DNA from: Cyclobacterium jeungdonense
Lineage (GTDB): Bacteria; Bacteroidota; Bacteroidia; Cytophagales; Cyclobacteriaceae
NCBI RefSeq assembly: GCF_010994275.1
Contig: NZ_WMCD01000007.1
Location: 1-64,000, forward strand
Length of the DNA stretch: 64,000 nucleotides
Direction of reading: 5' to 3'
Below, piece by piece: positions 19,477-27,918 of the stretch. The position numbers and the translations under genes were made by a program. How positions within the stretch are numbered: the first letter of the stretch is position 1; every line of letters begins with the position of its first letter. The notes under the pieces were generated by a model. That model searched no databases, had not been told where the DNA came from, and worked only from the letters and a program-made list of their open reading frames with translations.

Positions 19477-20335
19477 AAACATTGGTAAGGTCCTGGGGAT
19501 TTTTATCTCTCTGATGTACTTGATATTCCTTCAAGGAAACGAGACTTTCGAGTGGATTCTTATCGGCCTGGTATTAGTGTCTGTGGGTATCCCGCATGGA
19601 TCTTTGGATCATTTACTTGTCAATCCTAAGATAAATACGGAAAAGCTTGTAAAATTCATCCTTAAATACCTTTCCATTATTTTCGTTTATTTATTGGTTT
19701 GGATTTTTTTGCCCGTACCGGCACTTATTGGTTTTCTCGCCATGTCTGCCTATCATTTTGGGCAAAGCCATTTTATACAAATACCCTTGACGTATCAGAA
19801 AAAAGCAACGTATTTTTTTACCGGTTTCTTTTACTTATGCGTGATCTTTTGGGGAAGCTTTGATGATACCAGCAATATTCTTGGAGGAATTGTAACGATA
19901 GCGGCATTTGATTCCTTTGGATGGTATATTATCTCAGGGAGTTTTCTTGTCAGTAACTACTTGGTTTTCCGAAATAAGTCTGGGAAATCGCTATTTCTCC
20001 TGGTAGAAATGATTGCTTTGGGTCTTTTACTCTATCAATTGCCGCTTCTGATGGGTTTTATAATTTACTTTGGGTTTTGGCACGCCCTCCCGAGTATGAG
20101 CGAAGAATTCCGATCTTTGAAATTGAATTTTAGAAATAACAAACTAATAAGCTTTATCACCAGGATGATCCCGTTTACAACACTGAGTCTGGCAGGTATC
20201 GGGTTGATAATCTACTTCGCGTATCAAAGCAGTGAAGTAGAGGATATCATTTTTTTGTTTTTTGTATTAATCTCCCTGATCTCCGCACCGCATGTATGGT
20301 ATATGAATCGATTCCTTGAATCCAGTAAGGATTAA
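19463..20335 (+). CDS. blh: Brp/Blh family beta-carotene 15,15'-dioxygenase
   Basis: 290 residues if translation begins at TTG 19463 inside crtY; the next ATG is 19514 and would remove the first part of helix 1. Membrane protein with conserved iron-ligand His residues: GIPHGSLDHLL (His45, His50), SAYHFGQSHF (His98, His103), FWHALPSM (His207) and SAPHVWYM (His277). Cleaves beta-carotene into two all-trans retinal molecules, the rhodopsin chromophore. The overlap with crtY suggests translational coupling. Tail-to-tail with the CoA-binding gene (4-nt overlap of stops). Confidence 0.93.
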   Translation: MRNIENIGKVLGIFISLMYLIFLQGNETFEWILIGLVLVSVGIPHGSLDHLLVNPKINTEKLVKFILKYLSIIFVYLLVWIFLPVPALIGFLAMSAYHFGQSHFIQIPLTYQKKATYFFTGFFYLCVIFWGSFDDTSNILGGIVTIAAFDSFGWYIISGSFLVSNYLVFRNKSGKSLFLLVEMIALGLLLYQLPLLMGFIIYFGFWHALPSMSEEFRSLKLNFRNNKLISFITRMIPFTTLSLAGIGLIIYFAYQSSEVEDIIFLFFVLISLISAPHVWYMNRFLESSKD

Positions 20336-20706
20336 AACTGGTCCGTGCTCAACATAACCAAATTACATGCGGTTAACACCTCAATACCATGGCTTTTCGC
20401 CAGGGTAAATAACTCTGGATTTTCCGTCCCTGGATTAAAAATTATTCTTTTCGGTTGGAGGGAAATCATGTAGTCGTACCATTCCTTTTGATTAGGAGGC
20501 CCGATATACAAGGTCAGTGTATGAACATCCTCTATTGGAGGTTTTTCCCGAATATTTAGAATTTCTTCGCCCAATACCTGTCCTTTTTTGATACCCACGG
20601 GTACAAAGGGAATATCATTTTCCTTTAGCATTCTGGCCGCTGCATAAGCATACCGGGAGGTATTTGGGCTGGCGCCAAGGATAACTGTCTTTTTATTTTT
20701 TTTCAT
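20332..20706 (-). CDS. CoA-binding domain protein (Rossmann-fold, YccU-like)
   Basis: 124 residues, single-domain Rossmann fold. TVILGASPNTSRYAYAAARML near the N-terminus is the nucleotide/CoA-binding loop, and IIFNPGTENPELFTLAKSHGIEVLTACNLVML the conserved C-terminal strand pair of the family. These small proteins resemble the CoA-binding part of succinyl-CoA synthetase; role unknown. Same strand as the FAD oxidoreductase, 21 nt after it. Confidence 0.85.
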   Translation of the reverse strand: MKKNKKTVILGASPNTSRYAYAAARMLKENDIPFVPVGIKKGQVLGEEILNIREKPPIEDVHTLTLYIGPPNQKEWYDYMISLQPKRIIFNPGTENPELFTLAKSHGIEVLTACNLVMLSTDQF

Positions 20707-20727
20707 ACTTCAAAATTACCCCAACAT

Positions 20728-22314
20728 TCAGGCCAACCTGGAACGATGGTATTTGGCCACTAGCATTTCAGCACATCGTTCTCCATCCATGGCTGCAGAC
20801 ACGATCCCTCCTGCATAGCCAGCCCCTTCACCACAGGGATAAAGACGGCGAATTTGGGGATGCTCTAAAAGGTGCTTGTCACGCGGAATCCTGACGGGAG
20901 AAGAGGTTCTGCTTTCAACACCGATCAGCTGGGCCTCATTGGTAAAATACCCTTTCATGCGCTGATCCATCAATGGTAATGCCATCGCCAGTCTTTTACT
21001 TATAAAATCCGGTAGAATGGCATGCATATCTGTACTTTGTAGACCAGGTTGGTAGGACGTGGGTAAGAGTTGCTTACTTTCCTTTCTGCTTACAAAGTCC
21101 ACCATTCGCTGGGCGGGAGCCGCCTGCGTTTTCCCTGCAGCTATCCAGGCTGCCTGCTCTACTTCTTGTTGAAAAATCATTGCAGCCAAAGGTCCGTGCT
21201 GATGATACCCTCCCAGGTCCTCCAGTTCTACTGCTACCACCATGCCGGAATTAGCAAATTTCCCATCTCTTCGGCTGGGACTCATTCCATTTACCACTAT
21301 CTCACCGGGAGAGGTAGCGGCAGGCACAATAAATCCTCCGGGACACATGCAGAATGAAAAAACACCGCGCTGCTTTCCAGCCAAAACCGTTTGTTGGACC
21401 AGGCTATAGGACGCGGGGGGTAAAAAGCTCCCCCTATTGACCTGGCAATGATATTGAATTTTGTCGATCAGATTTTGATCGTGCTCCACCCTTACACCCA
21501 AAGCAAAAGGCTTTGCTTCAATAAATACATCCCGCTTTGTTAAAAGGTGAAAAATGTCTCGGGCGGAATGCCCTGTGGCTAGAATTACTCCCATTCCCAA
21601 TACCTTTTCTCCGCCATCGGTAATTACTCCCCGGATGCTATTTTTTTCCAGAATCAAATCTGTTACTTTGGTTTCAAAATGAATTTCCCCTCCTGCGTTA
21701 AGGATACTATGGCGAAGATTTACCACCAAGGCGGGCAATTTATTCGTTCCAATATGGGGATGGGCGTCTACGAGAATATCCTCTTTGGCGCCATGGGAAA
21801 CGAGGATCTCCATGATCCTGCGGATATCTCCCCTCTTTTTAGAGCGGGTGTATAGCTTACCATCTGAATAAGTCCCCGCACCTCCTTCTCCAAAACAATA
21901 ATTGGAATCGGGATCCACCAAATGAAGTTTGTTCAGGGCAGCAAGGTCCCTTCTCCGGGATCGCACATCTTTTCCCCTTTCCAGCACAATGGGCTTCACG
22001 CCTAACTCTATCGCTCTAAGAGCTGCAAATAAGCCAGCGGGACCTGCGCCAACGATCACTATCGGTTCGGCGTTACGCACATTGGGATACGTTTTTCCTG
22101 CCTGTATCACAGGTGGGGGCTTTTCCCCTGAAAAGACTTCCACCGTCACATTGACTTTCACCTTTCGGCTTCTGGCATCGATGGACCTTCGGAGCGGGCG
22201 TATGATAAGGGCTTCTGTATCAGTAAAACCGGATTCTTTTACTACTACCTGACGAAAAACCGAATCCTGATAGGCTTCTTCCGGACTGAGTACCAGCTTT
22301 AGTTCCTTTCTCAT
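20728..22314 (-). CDS. NAD(P)/FAD-dependent oxidoreductase (COG2509-type dehydrogenase)
   Basis: 528 residues. An N-terminal domain of about 85 residues precedes IVGAGPAGLFAALRAIELG, the FAD dinucleotide loop. Further blocks are NYCFGEGGAGTYSDGKLYTR and GVILATGHSARDIF, with the C-terminal YPCGEGAGYAGGIVSAAMDG closing the FAD site. Highly conserved in bacteria as an uncharacterised FAD-dependent dehydrogenase. Probably co-transcribed with kynA (3-nt spacing) and the CoA-binding protein. Its substrate is unknown. Confidence 0.87.
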   Translation of the reverse strand: MRKELKLVLSPEEAYQDSVFRQVVVKESGFTDTEALIIRPLRRSIDARSRKVKVNVTVEVFSGEKPPPVIQAGKTYPNVRNAEPIVIVGAGPAGLFAALRAIELGVKPIVLERGKDVRSRRRDLAALNKLHLVDPDSNYCFGEGGAGTYSDGKLYTRSKKRGDIRRIMEILVSHGAKEDILVDAHPHIGTNKLPALVVNLRHSILNAGGEIHFETKVTDLILEKNSIRGVITDGGEKVLGMGVILATGHSARDIFHLLTKRDVFIEAKPFALGVRVEHDQNLIDKIQYHCQVNRGSFLPPASYSLVQQTVLAGKQRGVFSFCMCPGGFIVPAATSPGEIVVNGMSPSRRDGKFANSGMVVAVELEDLGGYHQHGPLAAMIFQQEVEQAAWIAAGKTQAAPAQRMVDFVSRKESKQLLPTSYQPGLQSTDMHAILPDFISKRLAMALPLMDQRMKGYFTNEAQLIGVESRTSSPVRIPRDKHLLEHPQIRRLYPCGEGAGYAGGIVSAAMDGERCAEMLVAKYHRSRLA

Positions 22315-22317
22315 TGC

Positions 22318-23289
22318 TTAGCTGGAAACTCCTCCCAACAACTCTTTTTCCACCCATTTTTTCCCCCAGTTTTCCAACTCTGAATCTGTCCATAGTTCGG
22401 GATAAAAAATCACCTTTTGAAATCTCGGTGGGAGAAATTTTTGCCAATTGGTCCCTCCGGTGGCCGCTATATCCGTGGGATCCTTTTGGAGGTATTTAAC
22501 GGCTGATTTATAATGAGCCAAAGGCCAATAAACGTTCGCTTTTTCATCTAGTTCCCGCATCAGATCGGTGAGGGCTTCATCCTTATCAGATAGGTAGAGG
22601 TATTTTTTCCAGAGGTTATTTTTTCTGAATTTGCCAATAAGCTCTTTGAGTGTGGGACCGTATTTTTGTTCAAAAGATTTGAGCGTCAGTGTTTTTTCTC
22701 CTGTAGCCAGTTCCTTGGCACCGTATTGCCAATACAAAATATCGAAAAGCGAATCAATACTGGTCAGGTTTATGTCCTTGTAATCCTCCCTCGCCTCCAG
22801 GTACACTAAATTCTGGATGTCGGTACACATAATCTCTATCATCCGATATTGGGCACTTTGAAATCCGCTGGCCGGCAACAGTGACATGCGAAATTTCATA
22901 AATTGCTCGCGCTCCATTCCCTTCCACATAACTGCAAAAGATGATATCAACAGATCAAAATACATGATTACACGCTTCAACCTGTCCTTGAAAAAAGAGA
23001 GACTTATTTCTTTTTCTGCTGCCATTTGTTCCAATTCCCAAAGAATGAGATTGAAGTACAACTCCGTGATCTGATGGTAAACAATGAAGATCTTTTCATC
23101 CCTGAAAGAGGTCCGGGGCTGCTGTAAGGTGAGTAATGTATCCAGATTGATATAGTCCCAGTAGTTTAGGTAGTCCGCGTGAAGCAAACCCTCCAGGTAG
23201 GAGGATAAATCCTGACCAGATGATCGAAATTTCTCTTCCAGCAGTTTAATCTTTTCTATGATTTCTTTTTTGGGATACTCCTTTTCCAT
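22318..23289 (-). CDS. kynA: Tryptophan 2,3-dioxygenase
   Basis: 323 residues, all-helical haem enzyme opening the indole ring of tryptophan to N-formylkynurenine. Visible family blocks: YLEGLLHADYLNYWDYINLD, FIVYHQITELYFNLILWEL (distal His region), MSLLPASGFQSAQYRMIE (substrate carboxylate-binding Arg) and TGGTNWQKFLPP near the C-terminus. Slightly longer than the roughly 280-residue proteobacterial forms. It lies near trpS (opposite strand), but no other kynurenine genes are visible. First gene of a three-gene minus-strand run. Confidence 0.92.
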   Translation of the reverse strand: MEKEYPKKEIIEKIKLLEEKFRSSGQDLSSYLEGLLHADYLNYWDYINLDTLLTLQQPRTSFRDEKIFIVYHQITELYFNLILWELEQMAAEKEISLSFFKDRLKRVIMYFDLLISSFAVMWKGMEREQFMKFRMSLLPASGFQSAQYRMIEIMCTDIQNLVYLEAREDYKDINLTSIDSLFDILYWQYGAKELATGEKTLTLKSFEQKYGPTLKELIGKFRKNNLWKKYLYLSDKDEALTDLMRELDEKANVYWPLAHYKSAVKYLQKDPTDIAATGGTNWQKFLPPRFQKVIFYPELWTDSELENWGKKWVEKELLGGVSS

Positions 23290-23472
23290 GCACGTATGAC
23301 GGTATCGCTTCCTTTGTTTATTCTCGGCAGGAAACCAAAAAAGATTTGGTTCCAGGGAGTCAAAATTCCGCTATTATCCGCAAAATAACAAATCCGACGA
23401 CAAAATTAGCCAGGGGCTTCCCTAACCCAAGCCAACTGACTCCTTTCTAATGCCGGCAATGCGCTCCGGATT

Positions 23473-24570
23473 TTAATCTATCCGGCTTTTTATTACAATG
23501 GTTTGTGTAGGGTTCAGCGGGTCATTGGTGAAAAAGGTCAGCGTCTTATGATCGATTCCTCTTCTTCCCTTCGGATCAAAAGTGAATTCCAACTCCATTT
23601 CATCCCCGGCTTTCAAATCGTAGGAGGGGATTTCAAAGCTTAGGCAATCGCAATTGGAAACCACCTTTCTAAGATTCAAAGGCTGGGAACCTGTATTCTG
23701 AAGGGAAATGGTTCTGGAAACGGTATTCCTGGAACTGATATTTCCCAAGTCTACCTCCCTTTCGCTGATGTCTAATTTGGGTACCAGATCTACCTGGTCC
23801 ACTGGCACCGGATCGAAGTGCTCGTGAACCGTAGCCATTAGCTTAATGGGAAGTTCGAAGCGTTCGGCTGAAAGGATAGCCAGCTGAATTTCTTCCTCCA
23901 AAAAGCCCAATTCATCCTTTTTAGCCGCATCAAAAGTAATGGCCAGCACCGCCCTGGAATTACCCTGAACCACACTTGGAAGCATTTGTGCCTGTATGTA
24001 TTCGGGAAGTTGCTCCTGCAATTGATTTAACTGAATGGGAAAATCATTGAAATTATAAAAATCCAGGTATTTGGTTTTAGGCTCATCGGTAAATAATGTC
24101 CCCAGATTATTTACCTTAAAAACGAAGCCAAGCCCATTTTTTCGAACCCCATAGTGGTTTTCCGGGTTTTGCGGATAAGGCACATTCACCCCTTCTAAAA
24201 ACAAGGTATCCCCCTGCGGATCCACATTGGTTCGAACCAAAATCATTTTTGAGAAGGATCCACCGCGGGATTGCGGGTCATAGTTGATTTTTACCAATCC
24301 TACCTTACCTGGAGCAAGCGTATCTTTTGAATATTGTGCCACTGTACAGCCGCAATCCGTTTCTACCGATTTGATGTATGCCGACGAATCTGTTTTATTT
24401 ACAAAATAAAAATCTGCAGTCGCCTCACCGTTTTCGGCCAGGACAGCACCCAGCGTTTGTAGGTTTTCCTCCCAAACCAAGCCGGTCCCTGCAACGTCCT
24501 GACTATTAACATCCTCAGAACAAGAAAACAAAAAACCGCACACTCCCAATAAAAATATTGTCCTCTTCAT
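23473..24570 (-). CDS. DUF1573 domain lipoprotein
   Basis: About 365 residues from ATG 24570, chosen because it gives a lipoprotein signal (hydrophobic stretch then LFSCSED) missing from the longer 24597 form. Two DUF1573 repeats are visible: one with CGCTVAQYSKDTLAPGK and one with NCDCLSFEIPSYDLKAG, each followed by the FDPKGRRG-type strand. DUF1573 domains are Ig-like and common in Bacteroidota cell-envelope proteins. Divergent from trpS; the two promoters must lie in about 70 nt. Confidence 0.85.
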   Translation of the reverse strand: MKRTIFLLGVCGFLFSCSEDVNSQDVAGTGLVWEENLQTLGAVLAENGEATADFYFVNKTDSSAYIKSVETDCGCTVAQYSKDTLAPGKVGLVKINYDPQSRGGSFSKMILVRTNVDPQGDTLFLEGVNVPYPQNPENHYGVRKNGLGFVFKVNNLGTLFTDEPKTKYLDFYNFNDFPIQLNQLQEQLPEYIQAQMLPSVVQGNSRAVLAITFDAAKKDELGFLEEEIQLAILSAERFELPIKLMATVHEHFDPVPVDQVDLVPKLDISEREVDLGNISSRNTVSRTISLQNTGSQPLNLRKVVSNCDCLSFEIPSYDLKAGDEMELEFTFDPKGRRGIDHKTLTFFTNDPLNPTQTIVIKSRID

Positions 24571-24640
24571 ACTTGCAAATAACGTCAATTTTACCACAAA
24601 TTATTCCTTTAATTGCTTAATTTGCGTCAAAAATACAGCA

Positions 24641-25615
24641 ATGGCAAGAGTATTGACAGGAATTCAGAGTTCGGGCAAACCTCATTTGGGCAACGTGTTA
24701 GGCGCCATCCAGCCAGCTATAGACCTCATCAGAAAAGATAATAACGAATCTTTTATATTTATTGCGGATTTACATTCTTTAACCACCATAAAAGATGCCG
24801 CACAACGTATTGAAAATGTAAATGCAGTGGCTGCGGCCTGGTTAGCATTCGGTTTGGATATAGAAAAGACGGTCTTTTACCGGCAATCCCGCATCCCGGA
24901 AGTAACCGAACTCACCTGGTATCTGAGCTGCTTTACTCCCTTTCCGATGTTGGCAAATGCCCATAGTTTCAAAGACAAATCAGACAGGCTGGCGGACGTA
25001 AATGCGGGATTGTTTACCTACCCGGTTCTGATGGCAGCAGATATTTTGCTCTACGAGGCGGATTTGGTGCCCGTGGGAAAGGATCAACTGCAACATTTGG
25101 AAATTTCCAGAGATATTGCCAGTACCTTCAATCACCGGATTGGGGAAGACCTCTTAACCATACCCGAAGCAAAAATCTCAGAAGAAGTGAAAACAATACC
25201 AGGTACGGATGGACAAAAGATGAGTAAATCCTATAATAACTACATTGACATCTTTTTACCTGAAAAACTACTGAAAAAAAACATCAACACCATCGTTACA
25301 GATAGTACTCCGCTTGAAGAACCAAAAAATCCGGACACCTGCAATGTATTCGCATTGTATAGCTTGATCGCTGAAAAATCCCAAATTGAAAATTTAAGAA
25401 AAAGCTATCTTGGAGGGAATTTTGGTTATGGCCATGCAAAAAAAGAACTCATGGAATTAATTCTGGAAAAATACCAAAAAGAAAGAGAAGTTTTCAACTA
25501 TTACATGAGCCACCATCACGAGCTGGAATCCAAGCTGGAGGCAGGAGAAAAGAAAGCCCGTTCTTCTGCCATTGTATTATTGAATAAAATCAGGAATCAT
25601 CTTGGATTCAAGTAA
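24641..25615 (+). CDS. trpS: Tryptophanyl-tRNA synthetase
   Basis: 324 residues, class I synthetase. The HIGH-type motif appears as PHLGNVLGA near residue 15 and KMSKS as GQKMSKSYNNYID near residue 190; LVPVGKDQLQHLEISRDIA fits the tryptophan/ATP pocket. Length matches bacterial TrpRS. Charges tRNA-Trp in the cytoplasm. Monocistronic, divergent from the DUF1573 lipoprotein, convergent with the WbsX-like gene. Confidence 0.96.
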   Translation: MARVLTGIQSSGKPHLGNVLGAIQPAIDLIRKDNNESFIFIADLHSLTTIKDAAQRIENVNAVAAAWLAFGLDIEKTVFYRQSRIPEVTELTWYLSCFTPFPMLANAHSFKDKSDRLADVNAGLFTYPVLMAADILLYEADLVPVGKDQLQHLEISRDIASTFNHRIGEDLLTIPEAKISEEVKTIPGTDGQKMSKSYNNYIDIFLPEKLLKKNINTIVTDSTPLEEPKNPDTCNVFALYSLIAEKSQIENLRKSYLGGNFGYGHAKKELMELILEKYQKEREVFNYYMSHHHELESKLEAGEKKARSSAIVLLNKIRNHLGFK

Positions 25616-25666
25616 TCATTCAGAATATTGATACTATTGGGTTTGGTAGAGCCCCCCTGAAGTGAA

Positions 25667-27223
25667 TTAAAAAATTTCGCGGATCACCTCCAGGTAATCA
25701 AAACCATGCCCCACCGTCGGTTCGATATGATTGCCCTCCAGGTATTCATTCCAGCAACAAACCATCAGGGTATTTCCGTTAGTTCTTTGATTTTCTACCA
25801 ACACCTTTCTCGCAGCTGTAAGTTTGACCTTAAATGAAGATTTATCAGATATAACCTTATCCTTTAATGGCTCACTTGGAAAGCCGCTTTTCTGTGGCCA
25901 GGTCCCTCCTGCTGGCCGACGGTCCCAACCCATCGCAACGGGCACCTGATAGTCGAATTCGTCGTCATTTTTGAAATACTTGGACCATTTGTCCCAGTGT
26001 CCCTGATAGGTTTTCCGCATATCAGCATAACTTTTATTATCCTGATCGTAAAAATCATGATAAATATATGCCGTCATACCATCAAATCCCAGCGCTTTCA
26101 ATCGCGGAACATAATCCTGAAAAAGCAGGCGATTAGCATATTTACCACCCAGCCAGGGTTGCTTTGGATCGATTGGCTTCCAGGACGTAGGCATGGCATA
26201 GGCTTGTTGGGAAGAGGTCATCGCTCCGGATGTAACTGCTATGAATTTCACTCCGGGAAATCCCGCTTTTTTTACCAAATCCTGTGACCTTTTGAGTAGA
26301 GCATCCAATCCAATACCGTAATAACTTGCCCTGGATTCCGTGTCATGTGGAAAATAAAAGTAGACTACTGGCCTTCCGGTTTCATCTTTCAAATAATCAT
26401 CCCTGTGAAAATATTTATCTATCCATAACAGGGTGATTTTATCGTGGACCTTGAGGTAGAGTTCCTTATCAGGTGTTTCTCCCGGATAATTGGTGCGTGA
26501 ATTGATGTTTTGAGGAGAAGCCATGCGAAGCCAATGGATCCATCGGTCCTCGCTGTCGTCACACCAATTTAAGGCAAATTTCAGTTGCTTGCTTTTTGGT
26601 CTTTTTGCATTCTCTTGTAATAAAACCTCCAGTTGGTCATCCCATTCTTCCACACCGGGCACTGCTACCCTGCCATCCCTTGACATGTCAGTCGGCCAAT
26701 TTTCGGGGTAATACACCCTGGCCTGAGGAGCAAAATTTTTATGGTAATAATAATGCCTGCCAAAAAACCAATTATAGGCAAAAAAGTCAATCCCGTAATC
26801 ATGCATGTAATCCAACTGTTTCCTGGCAACTTCTGGATCATCTCTCTTGTAAAACCCTTTCAACGGTTCTATGGGTTTTTTATTCAGGTACGGCCCCTCG
26901 TAGGGAAATCTGGAATTATAAATTCTTCCATTTGGTCCCCAGGCACTTTTGTCAGCCAAAAAACTACAATTCTCCCTGCCCGTTATACAAGACCAAAAAC
27001 TATCAATATCTTGCTTTTCATTACCGGATACATTCCAGGAAGGCATAAAAAAAACACCTACATTAAAAGAATCTGAATTTATATTCCCAGTATTTTCCAG
27101 TAGACCATCTTTCGCATCAACTGAGGCTTCCACACCTTTCCGATTAGTAAGAAAGCCCGAACATCCGGATAAACTCGGAATCAATAATAGCCATAGAATA
27201 AAAACCCTACCAGTAGAAACCAT
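25667..27223 (-). CDS. GH99-like / WbsX-type glycan-active lipoprotein
   Basis: 518 residues with a lipoprotein signal (LLLIPSLSGCSG). GVFFMPSWNVSG near the start, DDPEVARKQLDYMHDYGIDFFAYNWFF and the C-terminal CCWNEYLEGNHIEPTVGHG match the TIM-barrel family annotated as WbsX or glycoside hydrolase family 99-like. It is exported and probably anchored in the envelope. Some family members are linked to polysaccharide biosynthesis, others to endo-mannosidase-like hydrolysis; the sequence does not settle which. Isolated gene. Confidence 0.75.
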   Translation of the reverse strand: MVSTGRVFILWLLLIPSLSGCSGFLTNRKGVEASVDAKDGLLENTGNINSDSFNVGVFFMPSWNVSGNEKQDIDSFWSCITGRENCSFLADKSAWGPNGRIYNSRFPYEGPYLNKKPIEPLKGFYKRDDPEVARKQLDYMHDYGIDFFAYNWFFGRHYYYHKNFAPQARVYYPENWPTDMSRDGRVAVPGVEEWDDQLEVLLQENAKRPKSKQLKFALNWCDDSEDRWIHWLRMASPQNINSRTNYPGETPDKELYLKVHDKITLLWIDKYFHRDDYLKDETGRPVVYFYFPHDTESRASYYGIGLDALLKRSQDLVKKAGFPGVKFIAVTSGAMTSSQQAYAMPTSWKPIDPKQPWLGGKYANRLLFQDYVPRLKALGFDGMTAYIYHDFYDQDNKSYADMRKTYQGHWDKWSKYFKNDDEFDYQVPVAMGWDRRPAGGTWPQKSGFPSEPLKDKVISDKSSFKVKLTAARKVLVENQRTNGNTLMVCCWNEYLEGNHIEPTVGHGFDYLEVIREIF

Positions 27224-27294
27224 TTAAAGAAAACAGATGTGCTATTGATTCAATACTCAACAAAACTACGGATAGCGTACTTTTAATTCCTTCG

Positions 27295-27717
27295 CTATCT
27301 AGACCTCCAAAGGTCTTTAAGGGAACGTCCGTTAATAACCATCACGAACCGGACTGGGTTCGGTACCAGAGCGATTCTTACATCTTGTCCGTCAAACTGC
27401 TCGGATTCGATGGGCACACCTTCCGGCCCCTGTACATCGTAGGTTACCACTCCCCTGGCATCGGGCTGCATGGGTATGTATTTATTGGCCAGATAGGCCG
27501 AGGGCAGCAACACATCGTTGTCTGAAGCCAATGTAGCGTAGATCTCCTCTAATTTACTTTCAAGTTCGTTACCATATTGCTCGTTAAGGGTATCTTCCAG
27601 ATCGTGAAGTTCTTCTTCGATTTCATCGTAATCCGGATCTGCATAAGTGATACTACTCAAACGAATGCGTAACTCTACAATTGTAGAAAGTTCTTTATCA
27701 AGTTTATCAAAATCCAT
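27295..27717 (-). CDS. Conserved hypothetical acidic protein
   Basis: 140 residues from ATG 27717; upstream codons to 27810 have unlikely composition and would not fit the soluble, acidic protein. An N-terminal coiled coil (about residues 1-60, rich in Glu/Leu) is followed by a compact region with YIPMQPDARGVVTYDVQGPEGVPIES-type strands and a basic end. It looks like a Bacteroidota-wide single-copy protein, but I do not recognise a function. Confidence 0.7.
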   Translation of the reverse strand: MDFDKLDKELSTIVELRIRLSSITYADPDYDEIEEELHDLEDTLNEQYGNELESKLEEIYATLASDNDVLLPSAYLANKYIPMQPDARGVVTYDVQGPEGVPIESEQFDGQDVRIALVPNPVRFVMVINGRSLKDLWRSR

Positions 27718-27918
27718 AAAGGCTAAAAGCTGTTTTGCATGTTTTAAAATATGAAGGTAGAGAATATGGAAACATATTCCAACAAGGGCTTTTAAAAATT
27801 GGAAACGCACCTGTCAATGGGGACTTACATTCAAAATTCAGGAATCAAAGTAGGCGGAAATCCATATTAATGCTTATATTTTGGCATTCAATTTTAAACC
27901 AAAAAACTTTTTTTACCC

